This document shows, piece by piece, positions 11,281 through 25,800 of a stretch of 64,000 nucleotides of DNA. Source of the stretch: Armigeres subalbatus. Taxonomy: Eukaryota > Arthropoda > Insecta > Diptera > Culicidae. Below the pieces are notes generated by a model that was not told the origin of the DNA, did no database searches, and saw only the letters and a program-made list of their open reading frames with translations. The first letter of the stretch is position 1. Every line of letters begins with the position of its first letter. The position numbers and the translations under genes are program-made. Where the stretch lies: positions 71,777,203 to 71,841,202 of the forward strand of contig NC_085139.1 of the NCBI RefSeq assembly GCF_024139115.2, in the 5' to 3' direction.

Positions 11281-14200
11281 GCTGTATTATCTAGCTATTT
11301 GAAAATAGGATAGTATTCATAGCTATTATTAAAAAAGATTATTATGGGTATTCGAGAAACTTCACTTTAGCATTTTGTTGGGTGAGCATTGTTTTGTCAC
11401 ATTTACTTGGATAGTGTTTACTGTTTAGTGTACGGAAAGATATTTCTTTCGCTCGTGATAGCAACATACAACAGCGTTCTGTCATAGCACTTTTAAGCAA
11501 TCCGAAATCAATTAAGACACGAACGAATTATTCCCCGTTAATGACGTCTTGTGGAATTTAATTATGCCAACAAAAACCCCGCTCACTTTTTCCCACCATG
11601 AACAAATTCCATCTAAATCCTAAAACAAATGAGCACCAGCGCATAAAGACCACAAAAGATGTGAGATTTATTCTGACAATCCAAATCATGAGCAAATTTG
11701 ATTCAATTTCGGGCTGCCTATCTCCATTTCTGCCACTACACCTTCCCACACACATCCGAGTACTCGAGCAGGAAGCAATAGCAGAAAGTGTAACACAAGT
11801 GTGTACTTTTTTAATTTAATTCCACTATTTTACATGTATCTTGATCTACTTACTCATGGCCTTGACTGTGGCTGTTCAAACAATCTTACCGTTAAAAATG
11901 CAATGCAGGTGTCTGTCGAAGTCCACCTGGTGTTAGAATTCTAGACAATCAATTTTATGTGTCTGTCAGTTATTTGTTATAATAATAAATTCCTAATTTA
12001 TATTACGACAATATTCATTTATCAGTATTGATAGGACCCAATAAAATAATGACGTGTCATGAATATAAATATTTTGATTCATTCTCCTAGTCGGGTAGGA
12101 AGCCATTCCTTGTCCCCACATCAATCAACGTGACGATGAATATCATCCCATCTTTACCCCGGAGCAGGAAAATGGCCATTGAGACTAGTCCAGTTGGAGT
12201 TTGGGGAGGACAATGACGATGTCGACCGGCGACGACTTCGCAACGGTGATATGAGGGACGATGAGTGTGATGATAAAAGTGTATATCTACTTCTGTTGGC
12301 TTCAGGTTCCGGGTAAAGATCGGATGCAGCCGGGATTGAGAATTCCCTCAAGTGGGGTCTTGTTTGCCGAGCGCGGGGCTGCGGGAACGGGCAGCGTTGA
12401 GCATACGTAATGTGATGTGCTCGAACGCTGATAGAATGGGGCCTTTGCGTAGGCAGCTCTAGTGAGCTTAAAGAGAAGAAGGGACAATTTCTCGGAAGAA
12501 GTGTCGCATTATTTCAAAATCAATATGAATGTATAGCTTCGACCTACCAACGGAACAACATCAATCCCTAGTGTTTGAACCTTTCTGAGAAAAATATCCT
12601 TGAAAATCAAAACAAGATTTGTTTTATTTTTCAGAGCTAGTATTTTGCCATACCAAATATGAACAACTAAGAGATATTAGATTTATGAAGACAGGGGTTA
12701 AAACACCGTCGTTCTTTCAACTCACCCGTTCATGTAAATAAAGGTCGTAAACATCCATGCGTTCATCGTTTTTTTCTTCTACGTCTTGATCCATACCAAA
12801 TGTAGATACAAATGTTAATAGTTTAGAAAGTAAAAAAAAAACAGATCATTGTAAAATGAAACTTTTGTGTCTGCACGTTGAAATGACTCGGTTTCGGATA
12901 CATATTGATCAAAATTTTGACCTGAGGAATCATTTTGGGCCATCCTTCCATACTAAGGTTCACAACACGACAAAATAAAATTAAATGGATGCTTGAAATA
13001 TTGCTCGATGATAAATAATGTCTAACTTGTTCACGCTTTTCAGTGAAATGCTTTCACTGATTGCATTAGATTGCAGTTATCTCATCATTCAAGTTAAATA
13101 TATTATATCACTTAGATACTTGTGCTTCTAAAACAGTCAGCTAAAACAAAGTATACGATATCGCTTCTTCTTCACGGCAACTCTCCACATCTTTCTGCGC
13201 CTATGGAGTGCACTCGTTTGCTAGATGTCCTGCTAGGGGAGAGAAAAATGAATTTCCCGCCTAGGGACCGTACCGTAGATACTCGAACTCACTCACCGAA
13301 TGCCGCTGCACATCTTTGGTTATTCAGCATAGTTCACAGCTTTCTGCCAAAATGTGGAGACATAAAAGAAGCCATTCTTTGCGTTTTCTTCCCGTTGGAA
13401 GCGGGACCGGAGCGGGGGGGTGGATACAGATATGTGATCAACTCCGTCCAGTAGGACACATTCACACACGAACAGACGAAAATATCCGTATATTTGCATA
13501 ATGAAATTGTCCCATTTATTGTTATCGAGTTAAACTTTTGTGAATTTGTTTCTATCCTCGGGGATTTCGGTAATGGGTTTAGTGCATGTGTAGATGGCTA
13601 CCATTCTGCGGGAGAGTGGAGTTTACTTTTCCAACATCGGGGATGATAATTCCGTATGGATAGGAGTCGTCGCCGTGTTTGTTCGATTCTTTTGGGTGGT
13701 CCGGTCTTTGGGATTAAAAATTCAATTCTATCGAAGCTCATATCAATAACTGATAATATTTAATTGGTCATAACTGATATGTTGCACGACGGGTGATAGC
13801 ACTCATGAATATCCAAAAACCATTATAAAACGACAACTTCCGACACTTTACGATTGCGTAAATCGGAGATTGTCACGAAAATATGATAGATTTTAAAATT
13901 CAATAACTCAGCCGTTTCTCGATGGATTTTCAGTTTTTTCGGACCATTCGATCAAGGATGAGTCAACCCTTTTATGTATTTATATGAAGATACTGATTTT
14001 AAACTATTTATTATCGATTATTGATAAAAAGGTTAGAAACAGGTAAACCAACCAATCACGTACATGCATCACAAGCACAGACATCAAAATCAAGGAACAT
14101 GTGGGTTTGGATCTAATCCTCAGTTTGAACAAGATTTCACGCAGAGCGGATGCTTCAAAACGATCTCAGCGGAGCGGATACAGCATCACGGAGGCGCTGA

Positions 14201-14470
14201 TAACATTGTCAACGGAAATCCGTCGCATCGGTGGTGGATCTCGGTGTGTTACTGCAAAACATTTAACCTTTTTTTGGACTTAAATGCGTTTATTTTTGAT
14301 TTTCGTTTGTTACATTATTTTTAACATTTCAAGTGTTTGGCCACTTGGCCCTTCATCTCTGATTCGGCTCAATAACAATGGGTAGGATATTAATGTAATT
14401 TATAAAGTTTATCCAATGTATCAAAAAAGCCTTTAGAGGCCATTGAATTATTAAGAAAATTTGATAACCT
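11281..14470. other. No recognisable gene
   Basis: This 3.2-kb stretch is mostly AT-rich. A GC-richer island at about 12,110-12,490 and another at about 13,180-13,430 have short open frames on both strands but no motif I can name. Short frames at 14,064-14,324 also show no homology by eye. The element or gene content, if any, is unidentified. Confidence 0.5.
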
Positions 14471-14474
14471 AACT

Positions 14475-17400
14475 ACTATAAACACTAATATTTACAATAA
14501 TAATTTGATAACCTAAATTGGAACTAGCACCCTAATGGTCGCCTGGTCCGATTGTAAGCAACGGACCCTAAACCTTTCCTCACACTCACCAAAGCGCTCG
14601 TGTAGAGTTTCAATATCGGCCAGACGGTGGACCTCAGAAGTTCGTGTCCTGGGAGGGGTGTTCATGATCATCCTCAGGAACTTGTTTTGGACCCGTTGAA
14701 GTTTGAGGTGGTGGGTTTTAGCGCAGCTCCCCCAGACCGGCATGCCATATTCGATCACGAGGAGGATGATTTGCTTGTGGACAGAAAGCTTATTTTCAGG
14801 GACAATGACGACCGACGGTTGATCAAAGGGTACAGTAGTTTCAACAAAACGTTACACTTCGTCACCGTCTTGTCAACCTGTTGGCGGAAAATAAGCTTGC
14901 TGTCGAGGGTCAAGCCAAGGTATTCGGCCTCATTTGCCCATTCCACAGTCGTGCCATTGAGGATAATTTTACAGTCTCCAGGCGGAACAAGTTTAGGGGA
15001 TTTAGAGTGGGGTAAAATGATGACCTGGGTCTCCGCCGCGTTGATACAGATCTTCCAGCTGAGGTACTCTGTCAGGGCATCCAGGCCTCGTTAGAGTTTT
15101 GCCACAAGCGCTCTGATCACTCTACCGTTGTAGACGACGGAGGTGTCATCTGCGAACAGAGACAGAATGCCGCCTTCTGGAGCTTCTGACATATCGGAGG
15201 TGAACAGATTGAAAAGCAGGGGCCCGAGGATACTGCCCTGGGGGACGCCTGCGACGATGTTGTGCGCATTGGAACTCGCTCCGCTTATTGAGACCCGGAA
15301 TGTCCTTGCCGACAGGTAATTGTTGATGATTTTCACCAGGTAGCTGGGAAGATTGTAGCGTTGTAGTTTGTACACCAGGCCATCACGCCATACATTGTCA
15401 AACGCCTTATCGACATAGAGTAAGGCCATGGCGGAGGTTTTTGAGACAAACTTGTTCACCATCAAACGATGGTAACTCGGGTCAGTTGGTGAACGGTTGA
15501 TCGACCACATTGGAAACCAAACTGTTCCTCGAGCAAGATGTTGAGATTTTCGGCAGACTCAAGTAACCGGTGATGAATAGCTTTTTCGAATAGCTTGGAT
15601 AACCCTGAGAAAAGGCTGATGGGATGGGACGATAACTTTTGGGGGAGGAATGATCCTTCCCAGGCTTCCGGATGAGGATGACTTTCACTGACTTCCAGGA
15701 CGATGGGAAGAAGCTAAGCCGGAGACACTAATTAAAGATCAGCGAGAGGTGCTCAAAGAACGAAGCACTCGGGTTTTTGAGCTCGAGATTCAGGATGCTG
15801 TCGAAGCCTGGGGTCTTCATGTTCTTCGATGATTTGATATAGGCCGTCAATTCGCCAGCTGAGAACTCCAACTCCTCCGAGAAGTCGTTGGGAATCAAAT
15901 GTATGTTGTTAGCATGTTCGTTGACGGCTACTTCGTGTGGGCTGACGATGTTCCACCCTAGATTGTGTGAGCTGACGAAGTGACGACCTATTTCAGCGAC
16001 CTTCTCTGCAGGAGTTATCAAGCGATCCTTAGAGCAATTATTGTGTAGTGGGATCAAAGGTGAATAAGCCGAGGCTTGGATTTTAGTATTTTGGTCATTT
16101 TCCAGAACGGCTTAGCATAATCTGGGAGAGTGCGGATCTTATTCGAGAAATCGTTATTTTTGAGGTCCACCATTCTGGCCTGGATAATTTTTGTGATTCG
16201 ATTACAGCGTGCCTTGAGCTCAGGCAGTCCAGTACGCTGGAACTGCCTGCGAGTGACATTCCGCAATCGAATCAAATCTTTGGTGAGTGTATCGATGTTT
16301 AGGAAGTTGCTTACCTGCCGAGCCGTCAGTACATGTTGCTCTCGGGCCACCGAGATCGCCTCCTCGATGGCGCACAGCTGGCAGTCGATACTTTCCGGCG
16401 TCTCCGGACGCACCTCGTTATCGATGCACTGCTGGAACCGCTGCCAGTTCACTCGATGATAGTTTTGCCGGGATAGCTGAGCTTGTGAGCTTGTCTATAT
16501 CCTTTCATAGCTCAGCCGACGTGTCATCAACGACTTTGGCTTGTGTGGAATAGTAAGCCACGATGAAAGTGACGACTCCGACGGAGGTAGCTTCAATGAA
16601 TTTGAGCTTGAAGTCCGGCAGCAGACGGCAGGCGATGTTGCTTCGCAAGGCGATTGTCACTCCTCCCCCTCTGGAGCTTATTTGATCGAGCCTCACCAGC
16701 TTAAAACTCGGAATTGTTGCACTTACCTCGGGCTTCAGGTAGGTTTCGGTGATGAAAGCTGCGTCAATCTCCTTCTCCTGAAAGAAATCGCTAAGCTCGA
16801 TGATTTTGCTCTTGAGCGAGCAAGCGTTCCAATTTACCAGACCCAACCTAGTAGCCATTTTGAATGACGATTAGGCCCAGAGTGTAATGAGCGGGTCGAA
16901 CCGGGATTTGCAGCTTTGAAGCCGAGCCGAAAGTTGGCTGAATATTGGAGCCAGCTGCTCCGGGGTGTAGAGTGGAGCTGAATCCTCCGGGGGTAGAGGA
17001 TGCACATCTTGAAGATGGCGGAATCCAGGAGGAGGAAGCGGGGGCTATTCGCTGGAGGATAGAGCCGCCGCGGCTGGTGCTTGGACCGACGCAACTGCTG
17101 CTGCCAATCGCATGTGCGGTAGTAACTCTGGGAGGATTGGAATCGCTCGACGGGGAGCCACGATGGCCGGATAGTTCACCTCGTTGACTACAGGAGCACG
17201 GTTCTTCTTCGGAGGGTATCTGGTGGAAGCCTTCTTCCGGATTTCCAGGAACTCGGTTCGCTTTGGGCAACCCTTTGTGGTGGCCCGATGTTTGTCGCCA
17301 AAGTTGGTAAACTTGGGATCGGCCACCTCCATCTTGTCGCACTCGTCAGTTGTTGCAGCGCGGCTAGTCCTGGTGCCGTGCCCGAAATTGAAGCAGTTGA

Positions 17401-18162
17401 TGCACTGCGTGACATCACGGTGCACTGACCGATATCGCTCCCAGTCAGCGACGGTGTAATTTATAACGCCAACCAGTTTCAGCTCCTTCCAGGTAGTGAA
17501 GCCGTGCATCCATAAAGCTGGTCGCGATATCTTCTCGCCTTGTCGTGACAAGCGATCTTGTGCACGGCTACTGGCTTCAGTCCGCAACTTTCGAGCTTTT
17601 CTTGGAGCTCTTCCTCCTTCATGTCGTGGAGTCCTCGCTGCAAAGCCTTAAGTGGCTCCGTGCCGAGGTGGTCATCAGTGTAGTATTCATACTCGCGGAC
17701 CTCGAGGAACTCCACGACGGATTTGTGGTGATCATTATTGACCGGCATCACTTTCACGCCCTCGCTGCAGAGCAGAAATGTACACTTTAGCCCTTTAGCG
17801 ATTAATTGGCGAATTTTCGGGCGCAAATCCGACGGATCACCCTTCACAAACACAGGCGGGCACTTCACCTTCCGCTCAGGTTGCACCTGTGCCAGCTGCC
17901 ATTGTGCTTCTTCCTTTTCTCGGCGGATTGCCGTCGTCATCAAGCGGCAACGGTGAGAACACGTTGCACTGCAAAAGCTGCTTGGAGGGGTTACTCGCGC
18001 CTCCAAGAGCAGTGCACTTAGGCACTTTTCCCGCGACCGTATTTGGCCACCGAGTTTACCGTGACGGGTCCGGGAGAAAATAACGCCAACGTGACGAAGC
18101 GAAACGTAAACAGTGGACGAACGAGAAAAAACGCTTGGAATAAATCCGCGAGCAAAAAACAC
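14475..18162 (-). pseudogene. Juan/jockey-clade LINE, near full length but frameshifted
   Basis: Minus-strand order: ORF1 (gag) from 18,162 to about 16,850 has a PRE_C2HC-type region (PPVFVKGDPSDLRPKIRQ, EYEYYTDDHLGTEPLKALQ) and degenerate Cys/His knuckles (CINCFNFGHGT). ORF2 starts at 16,858 with an endonuclease (LGLVNWNACSLKSKI, FITETYLKPEV), and most of its centre is deleted near 16,505. RT follows at 16,452-14,755 (KSYRPI, VPQGSILGPLLFNL, LSLFADDTSVV). The C-terminus at 14,758-14,513 reads MIEYGMPVWGSCAKTH and LQRVQNKFLRMI. At least seven frame breaks occur. Its 5' end abuts the I-clade LINE, inside the latter's RNase H domain, which suggests it inserted there. Confidence 0.8.
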
Positions 18163-18164
18163 AT

Positions 18165-21100
18165 ATTTACGCCCATATCAGATTCCTGACGAATCAATAT
18201 GAAAAATTCATCGAAGGTGATTTTCCGATCGTAAATATCACCTTCCATAGCACCCACCTTAGCCAAAGATCGAGAAATGAGAAGGGAACCAAGCCATGGT
18301 GATTGCGTAAGGCCGTTGTGATAAGGCACTCAAAGCATTCCGTATCCCATTCAGAAGATACGCTGAGTGCTTAACCGGTTTAATTGACCGAACAGCCTCC
18401 AAGGAACTTAGACTGTCGGTGAAGATAAAAAAAGTGGTCAGGAGGTAGGGATGCGATATGCTCGAGTGAATAGTGTATAGCTGCTAGCTCAGCAGTATAC
18501 ACGGAACAAGGCACTTTGAGCTTAAAGTAGGCGCTATGAAAAACGTTGAAAACACCGAAACCAGTGGAGTCATCCATTTTTGACCCGTCTGTGAAAAAGC
18601 TTCTCTCCTCACTGGCGTGCCCGTATCTGTTTGCAAATAATGGAGGTATGACCTCCGCACGAAGGAAGTCTGGTATTCCATGATCCTCCTGCTTCATGGA
18701 CAGATCAAAAGTAACAGAGGAACTGTAAGAGTCTAAGAAGTTAGCACGATTGGTGTCAACCGTAGAAGGGCTTACCTCCAGCGTCATATACCAGTGGTAA
18801 ATACTCATGAATCGAGATTGAGGGTTTTGTTCAAGCAGCTTCTCGAAATTGTCAATGACCAACGGATTGAGAACCTCACAGTCTGGGAGAAGTCGATACC
18901 CAGCTTTAAAGCCCAAGTGGATAAATTGTCCAAAGTATCTTGCAATGGTCCTTGCAGATCATCCGCTGTTGGCCCCGAAATGGATACAACACAATCATCT
19001 GCAAGCTGTCTCAACGAGCAATTTGGCATGAGACATTCATCAATGTCTCTGATGTAAAAATTATAAAATAGGGGGCTCAAACATGAGTCCTGGGGGAGAC
19101 CCATGTAGCTAATTCGTGAAGTTGCCGAGTCACCATGAGAAAAACTCATACGCTTCTCTGACAACAAATTGTACAAATAATTGTTTAAAATTGGTGAAAG
19201 TCCACACGAGTGGAGTTTGGGGGATAAGACATCGACGCAAACTGAATCAAAATCCCCCTTAATGTCCAAAAAAACTGAGCCCATTTGCTCTTTTTTAGCG
19301 AAAGTAAGCTGAATTTCTGATAAAAGCAACGCAAGACAGTCGTTCGTTCCCTTGCCCCTGCGGAAACCAAATTGTGTATCTGACAAAAAACTATTCGATT
19401 CAACCCATTTGTCTAGCCGGAACAGAATCATCTTCTCCAACAACTTCCGAAGACAGGACAGCATCGCAATGGGGCGATACGAATTATAATCCGACGCGGG
19501 TTTTTCGGGCTTCTGGATGGCTATCATCCTCACTTGCCTCCAATCATCCGGAACAATGTTGGACTCCAATAACTGGTTGAACAGGCTCAATAAGCGCCTG
19601 TTCGCGAGATCTGGGAGGTTTTCAAGGAAATTGAACATGATTCTATCCATCCATGGAGCGGAATTGTTACATGAAAGGAGTTTCACCGGCACCGAATCCG
19701 GGCAAACTTTCTTTGCGAAGTCAAGTATCCAGTGACGAGGTTTCACGATCTTCGTTTACGGACGACGCGTTGCGCATTCTTCTCCCGGCGGTCCACAGAG
19801 TTTTCTTTGAAGTCTCGCGCGATAAGCCTTCAACAAAAGTGCGCCAATATCCACGTTTCATCACTTTGACCAGGTTCTTGAACTTGATCTCGAGCGCGAT
19901 GTACCGTTTGTGAAGAACGATCGAACCGTGTTCCCGAAATTCTTTGAACGCGGCGGATTTCTTGCTATAAAGTTGTGTACGCTCGACATCCCACCACGGA
20001 CTGGGTGGTTTCCTACGAACCGAAGCTTCTGGCACTGGCCGGCTTTGTGTCTGAAGAGCACTGTCAAAGTTCAACTAGGATAGAAACTTGTACTCTTCTT
20101 GCGAGGGAAGTGCTTCAATCGACATTACGCCATCAATGATGGCCTCCGCATATGTGCCCCAATCGATGTGCTTCGTGAGGTCATATGAGAGGTCGATAGA
20201 AACAGATTGATTACGTCCATTGGAAATCGAGACTTCGATCGGTAAATGATCACTACCATGGGGATCTTGGACCACCTTCCAAGTACAGTCCAACAATAAT
20301 GAGCTCGAACAAATGGAAAGATCTAGACGGCTATCTCTTGCTGGAGGAGCCACTCGTGTAACTTCTCCTGTATTCAAAATTGACATATTGAAGTCATCGC
20401 AGAGGTCGTATGTCATTGTTGAACGGTTGTCGTCGTACAGTTCCCCCCCGCCTGTTCCGTGAGAGTTAAAATCTCCCAGGAGCAACCGTGGCTCGGGCAT
20501 AGCCGAGCAGATGTGCGATATCGCGGTGTTTGGAGGAAGATATATCAAGGCAATACTGAGGTCTTTTCCTCGAATAGTCACCTGACATGCGACAGCTTCG
20601 GTGTCAGACACCGGCGCAATATCGACTCTATAGAATGAGAGCTGTTTTTGATCCCTAAAAGCTCCCCTCCTTATCGATTTGCTCGATCGCGGCGGATTAT
20701 GTTGAAATCAGGAAAATGAAGGTTCACCAAGTTTCAGCCACGTTTCACATAAAGCAAAAGTATCGCATTGTAATTTGTTAGCTAAAAATTTGAAAATATC
20801 AAATTTTGGAAGAATACTTCGACAGTTCCACTGTAGAATTGAAATCATGTTATCCTTATTGACTAAGTTAGCCATCGAAGGATACAAATGACTCGAGGAG
20901 GGGCCAGCTGCTTCATGAGTGGAGTCAGAATAGGAAAGAACAGTTTTGACCATGTTCTTCACGGGGTCGGAAGCATCAAAGAAGTTGAGGATGAGCTCCA
21001 CGATGCCAAAAAGTGATCGTACAAAGGAAGACACGAGTAGATGGTGTCAGAAACAACTGGTAAAGCGGCCTTCCTCAGCATTTCGGCGTAACTTCGCCGA

Positions 21101-21690
21101 GAACGCTGCTGAAGAGACCGCTACTGGTGGATTCGCGCTGTATGTACGTTGGGCAAGCTTCAAGAGCATGTGGAGGACTTTCGTTACAATAGATACATTT
21201 CGGTGCCGATTTGCACGCCGTTCTTGAAACGACCGAAACCTTGTTTCAAATCGTCGCATGTCATACTTCCCTCCGTCACCACCCCCACGATCTCACACAC
21301 TGCTGACGGTAAATATACCTTATATTCGAGAGCGAGAAGCTCGCAGGTGGCAATCTCGTTGGCCTGTTTGCGATCACTGACCGTGACGCGAAGCTTACTG
21401 GACCCAACCATGTCAATGGTCGTGACAGACGAAAATCGCTTTTCCAGATCTTTGCTGATCTGGCTGATATTCAATTTTCAAACGTTTGCCTTTGGGTCGA
21501 AAGAAAACAACATACGGCCCACTAGAGTCATGAGGGTAGACCTTGGAACGGGGGCTCGTAGAGGAAATTTTAGCGTTGCTGGTGTCCATTTCGTATGGGT
21601 TTGGAACACCCGAATGCAACGAAACGTCTGATATGGAATACGAAGTACCCCCGCCAACTTCGCCTTCGCGCATAGCGGACACGAAATATA
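18165..21690 (-). pseudogene. I-clade LINE (gag, EN, RT, RNase H), broken
   Basis: Reading the minus strand: gag pieces lie at 21,682-21,047. The endonuclease runs from 21,034 to 20,075 (SILQWNCRSILPKFDI, FALCETWLKLG, LLLGDFNSHGTGG, RLDLSICSS, GSDHLPIEVS). RT is at 20,074-18,805 (YNSYRPIAMLSCL, DTQFGFRRGKGTNDCL, VFLDIKGDFDSV, LADDCVVSISG). RNase H is at 18,916-18,165 (FFTDGSKMDDSTGFG, VYTAELAAIHYSLE, then out of frame ITFDEFFILIRQE). The usual PQGS motif reads LPQDSCLSPLF, a likely damaging change. The 3' end is cut off by the adjoining jockey LINE. RNase H downstream of RT with this spelling suggests the I clade (MosquI-like). Confidence 0.8.
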
Positions 21691-21856
21691 TTATATTTTA
21701 TTTTAAGACTAAACAATTATCACAAGGGCAGAAAAAAAAAACACACACACACAAATTAATGAGAGGGGAAGACGAGTTAAAGAAAAAAGGAAAAAAAAAC
21801 TATTCCAATAAGATGGTGATGAGAGGGGAACAATGAGAGAGAGCTCAAGTAAATAC

Positions 21857-22066
21857 TATAGACACTGTAGCTTAGGCGAAGGCGAGTGTAGCCAAACGAA
21901 CTGTCAGTTAGTGTAGCCAGACGAGCATGACGTCACAATTGCAATCCAAGCAACAGAGCGTGTGACGACAAACTCGCGTGGTACACTGTAAAAAAACGGA
22001 AAAACACACTAAATCGAAATGACTCAACCGTGTTTCCGCTCGTCTATGGAACCTATAGTGTCTATA
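21857..22066. mobile_element. 210-bp MITE with 8-bp TSD
   Basis: The ends are inverted: TATAGACACTGTAG at 21,857 and CTATAGTGTCTATA ending at 22,066. They are flanked by the perfect 8-bp repeat GTAAATAC at 21,849-21,856 and 22,067-22,074. An 8-bp TSD fits hAT-type (or P-type) MITEs. It contains a TGACGTCA palindrome at 21,928-21,935. No coding sequence. Confidence 0.75.
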
Positions 22067-22291
22067 GTAAATACTTGCGTTCACACTGCTGTGTCGCCGG
22101 CTAACGGTTCTGGCAGCACACACTGGCTGGATGGACACTCGCCGGTGGTACGGTCGAAGCGAACCACGCTGTTGTTGGTGTTCTCGCCGCAGACAGCACT
22201 GCAACTGGGTGGATAAATGGTGGCAGAAAGGCAGCGTCTGTGTTAGTGGAGACGCACGATGGATGATGACTGTCGGCATGGGGCGATGATG

Positions 22292-22846
22292 CACTGTGGT
22301 CGGATACCGTGAAATCATGGCATTTATTAATAACTCCTCAGGGTTGCCTCATAGAAGTATGGTGTCTTCCACAAAGTTGCTGCATGCTAAGTACGCCTTC
22401 TTATGCTGATAAAAAAATAGTTCGGAACTCTGCCGCTAGGGCGGCGCTACAGCTAACTTTTTATATGAGCATGATAGAATGATGGTATCTTCAGAAAAGT
22501 GAAAGAATTTAGTATTCTGAGCAACTCTTGCGAAGGAACCACCTTCGAAAAGTCTTTTGCTTCTGAGATACAATGCATTTTTTATGAAAAATGTGGTTTT
22601 TTACCCAAAATTTTATTATTTTTCGGTTTATTGTGTATTTATGTACAATATTTATATTCACTTCATCTTTTTGTATCCCGGAGAATAATATATAAAACTT
22701 TCTGAGTCGATTAAACCAAAAAACAACTAATAAAACGCATTAACTGTTAATAAATATTCATAAACATAAAGAAAAATAGATTTATTTTCCCACTCCCTCC
22801 TCATCCCACTTAGATTTTATCTGGAATAGAATCTTCAGACTACAAG
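22292..22846 (+). repeat. Left long TIR of the Transib element (outer part)
   Basis: This arm is the inverted counterpart of 30,335-30,891, with mostly point differences over 555 bp. It contains the shared segments ttattaataactcctcag near the tip, tagggcggcgctacagc in the middle and ctggaatagaatcttcag at the inner end. It continues, after the nested insertion, at 26,899-26,928. Confidence 0.9.
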
Positions 22847-25800
22847 TTAGAACTGGAAATGGACTTCCAATACCGTTTCCATTTCAATTCCTATACTTTA
22901 TTTATTTTTTTTTATTTATTCAGACTAAGGCCGAAGTGGCCTGTGCGGTATATGAGAGTCTTCTCCATTCGGCTCGGTCCATGGCTACACGTCGCCAACC
23001 ACGCAGTCTACGGAGGGTCCGCAAGTCATCTTCCAGCTGATCGATCCACCTTGCCCGCTGCGCACCTCGCCTTCTTGTGCCCGTCGGATCGTTGTCGAGA
23101 ACCATTTTCACCGGGTTACTGTCCGACATTCTGGCTACGTGCCCGGCCCATCGCAGTCGTCCGATTTTCGCGGTGTGAACGATGGATGGTTCTCCCAACA
23201 GCTGATGCAATTCGTGGTTCATGCGCCTCCTCCACGTACCGTCCGCCATCTGCACCCCACCATAGATGGTACGCAGCACTTTCCTTTCGAAAACTCCAAG
23301 TGCGCGTTGGTCCTCCACGAGCATCGTCCAGGTCTCGTGTCAGTAGAGGACTACCGGTCTAATTAGCGTTTTGTAGATTGTCAGTTTGGTACGGCGGCGA
23401 ACTCTATTCGATCGGAGCGTCTTGCGGAGTCCAAAGTACGTACGATTTCCAGCCACTATGCGTCTCCGAATTTCTCTGCTGGTGTCATTTTCGGCAGTCA
23501 CCAGTGAGCCCAAGTACACAAATTCTTCTACCACCTCGATTTCGTCACCACCGATGCAAACTCGCGGTGGGTGGCTCACATTGTCTTCTCTTGAACCTCT
23601 TCCTATCATGTACTTCGTCTTCGACGTGTTGATGACTAGTCCGATCCCTTTGGTTCCCTCTTCAGTCTGATGTAGGCTTCCTCCATCTTCTCAAAGTTAC
23701 GTGCCATAATATCTATGTCGTCGGCGAAACCAAATAGCTGGACGGACTTATTGAAAATTGTACCACTCGTGTTAATCCCTGCTCTTCGTATTACACCTTC
23801 CAAAGCGATGTTGAATAGCAAACACGAAAGACCATCACCTTGCCGTAACCCTCTGCGGGTTTCGAAGGGACTCGAGAATGCCCCTGAAACTCGAAACACG
23901 CACATCACCCGATCCATCGTCGCTTTGATCAACCGTGTCAGTTTATCCGGAAAACCGTGTTCGTGCATTAGCTGCCATAGCTGGTCCCGATCGATTGTAT
24001 CATATGCGGCTTTGAAGTCGATGAATAGATGATGTGTGGGCACGTTGTATTCGCGGCATTTCTGCAGTACTTGGCGAATGGCGAACACATGGTCCGTGGT
24101 GGAGCGTTCGCCCATAAAACCCGCCTGGTACTGCCCCACGAACTCCCTTGCAATTGGTGCTAGTCGACGGCATAAAATTTGGGAGAGTACCTTGTAGGCG
24201 GCGTTCAGCAATGTGATTGCGCGGTAGTTGCTACAATCCAGCTTATCGCCCTTTTTGTAGATGGGACACACGACACCTTCCATCCACTCCTGCGGCAAAA
24301 CTTCCTCCTCCCAAATCTTGGTAATGACCCAGTACAGCGCTCTAGCCAGTGCCTCACCACCGTGTTTAAATAGCTCTCCTGGTAGTTGGTCAACCCCAGG
24401 GGCTTTGTTGTTCTTCAGCCGGCCAATCTCCTCCTGGATTTCCTGGAGATCCGGAGCCGGCAGAATTATGTCCTGCGCGCGTTCTCCCAGGTCCATCACC
24501 ATACCGCCATCTTCGTCTGCCACATCGCCATTCAGGTGCTCTTCGTAGTGCTGCCGCCACCTTTGGATCACCTCACGCTCGTTCGTAAGAAGGTTCCCGT
24601 TTATGTCCTTACACATATCAGGCTGTGGCACGTGGCCCTTACGTGAACGGTTTAACTTCTCATAGAACTTTCGTGTGTTATTAGCGCGGTACAGTTGCTC
24701 CGTTTCTTCACGGTCTCGATCTTCCTGCTGGCGCTTTTTCCTCCGGAAAATCGAGTTTTGTCTGTTCCGCGCCTGTTTATATCGTGCCTCGTTCGCCCTC
24801 GTGCGGTGTTGCAGCAATCTCGCCCATGCTGCATTCTTCTCTTCCAGTAACTGCTCACATTCGCCGTCATACCAGTCGTTTCTCTGATCCGGGGGCACCG
24901 TGCCTAGTGCAGCGGTTGCGGTGCTACCAATGGCGGATCGAATATCTCTCCAGCCATCTTCAAGAGACGCTGCGCTTAGCTGCTCTTCCGTTGGAAGTGC
25001 CACTTCCAGCTGCTGCGCGTATTCTTGGGCTAGTCTACCGTCTTGTAGCCGCCCAATATTAAGCCGCGGCGTCCGACTTCGACGCGTGTTGTACACCGTC
25101 GAGAGTTTTGAGCGCAGGCATACTGCAACGAGGTAGTGGTCGGATTCAATATTCGCACTGCGGTAAGTGCGGACATTCGTGATGTCGGAGAAGAATTTAC
25201 CGTCGATTAGAACGTGATCGATTTGGTTTTCCGTTTCTTGGTTAGGTGATCTCCATGTGGCCTTGTGGATATTTTTGCGAGGAAAGAAGGTGCTTCGGAC
25301 TACCATTCCGCGGGAGGCTGCGAAGTTTATGCATCGTTGGCCGTTGTCATTCGATACGGCGTGCAGACTATCCGGTCCGATGACCGGTCTATACATTTCC
25401 TCCTTCCTACCTGTGCGTTCATGTCACCGATGACGATTTTAACGTCCCGCAGTGGGCATCCATCGTATGTCTGCTCCAGCTGTGCGTAGAACGCTTCTTT
25501 CTCGTCGTCGGGTCTCCCTTCGTGTGGGCAGTGCACGTTGATGATGCTATAGTTGAAGAAACGGCCTTTAATCCTCAGCTTGCACATCCTTGCGTTGATT
25601 GGCTGCCACCCAATCACGCGTTGGCGCATCTTACCCAGCACTATGAAGCCGGTTCCCAGCTCGTTGGTGGTGCCACAGCTTTGGTAGAAGGTAGCCGCTC
25701 GATGCCCGCTTTTCCACACTTTCTGTCCTGTCCAGCAAGTCTCCTGCAGCGCCACGACGTCGAAGTTGCGGGGATGTAATTCATCGTAGATCATCCTGTC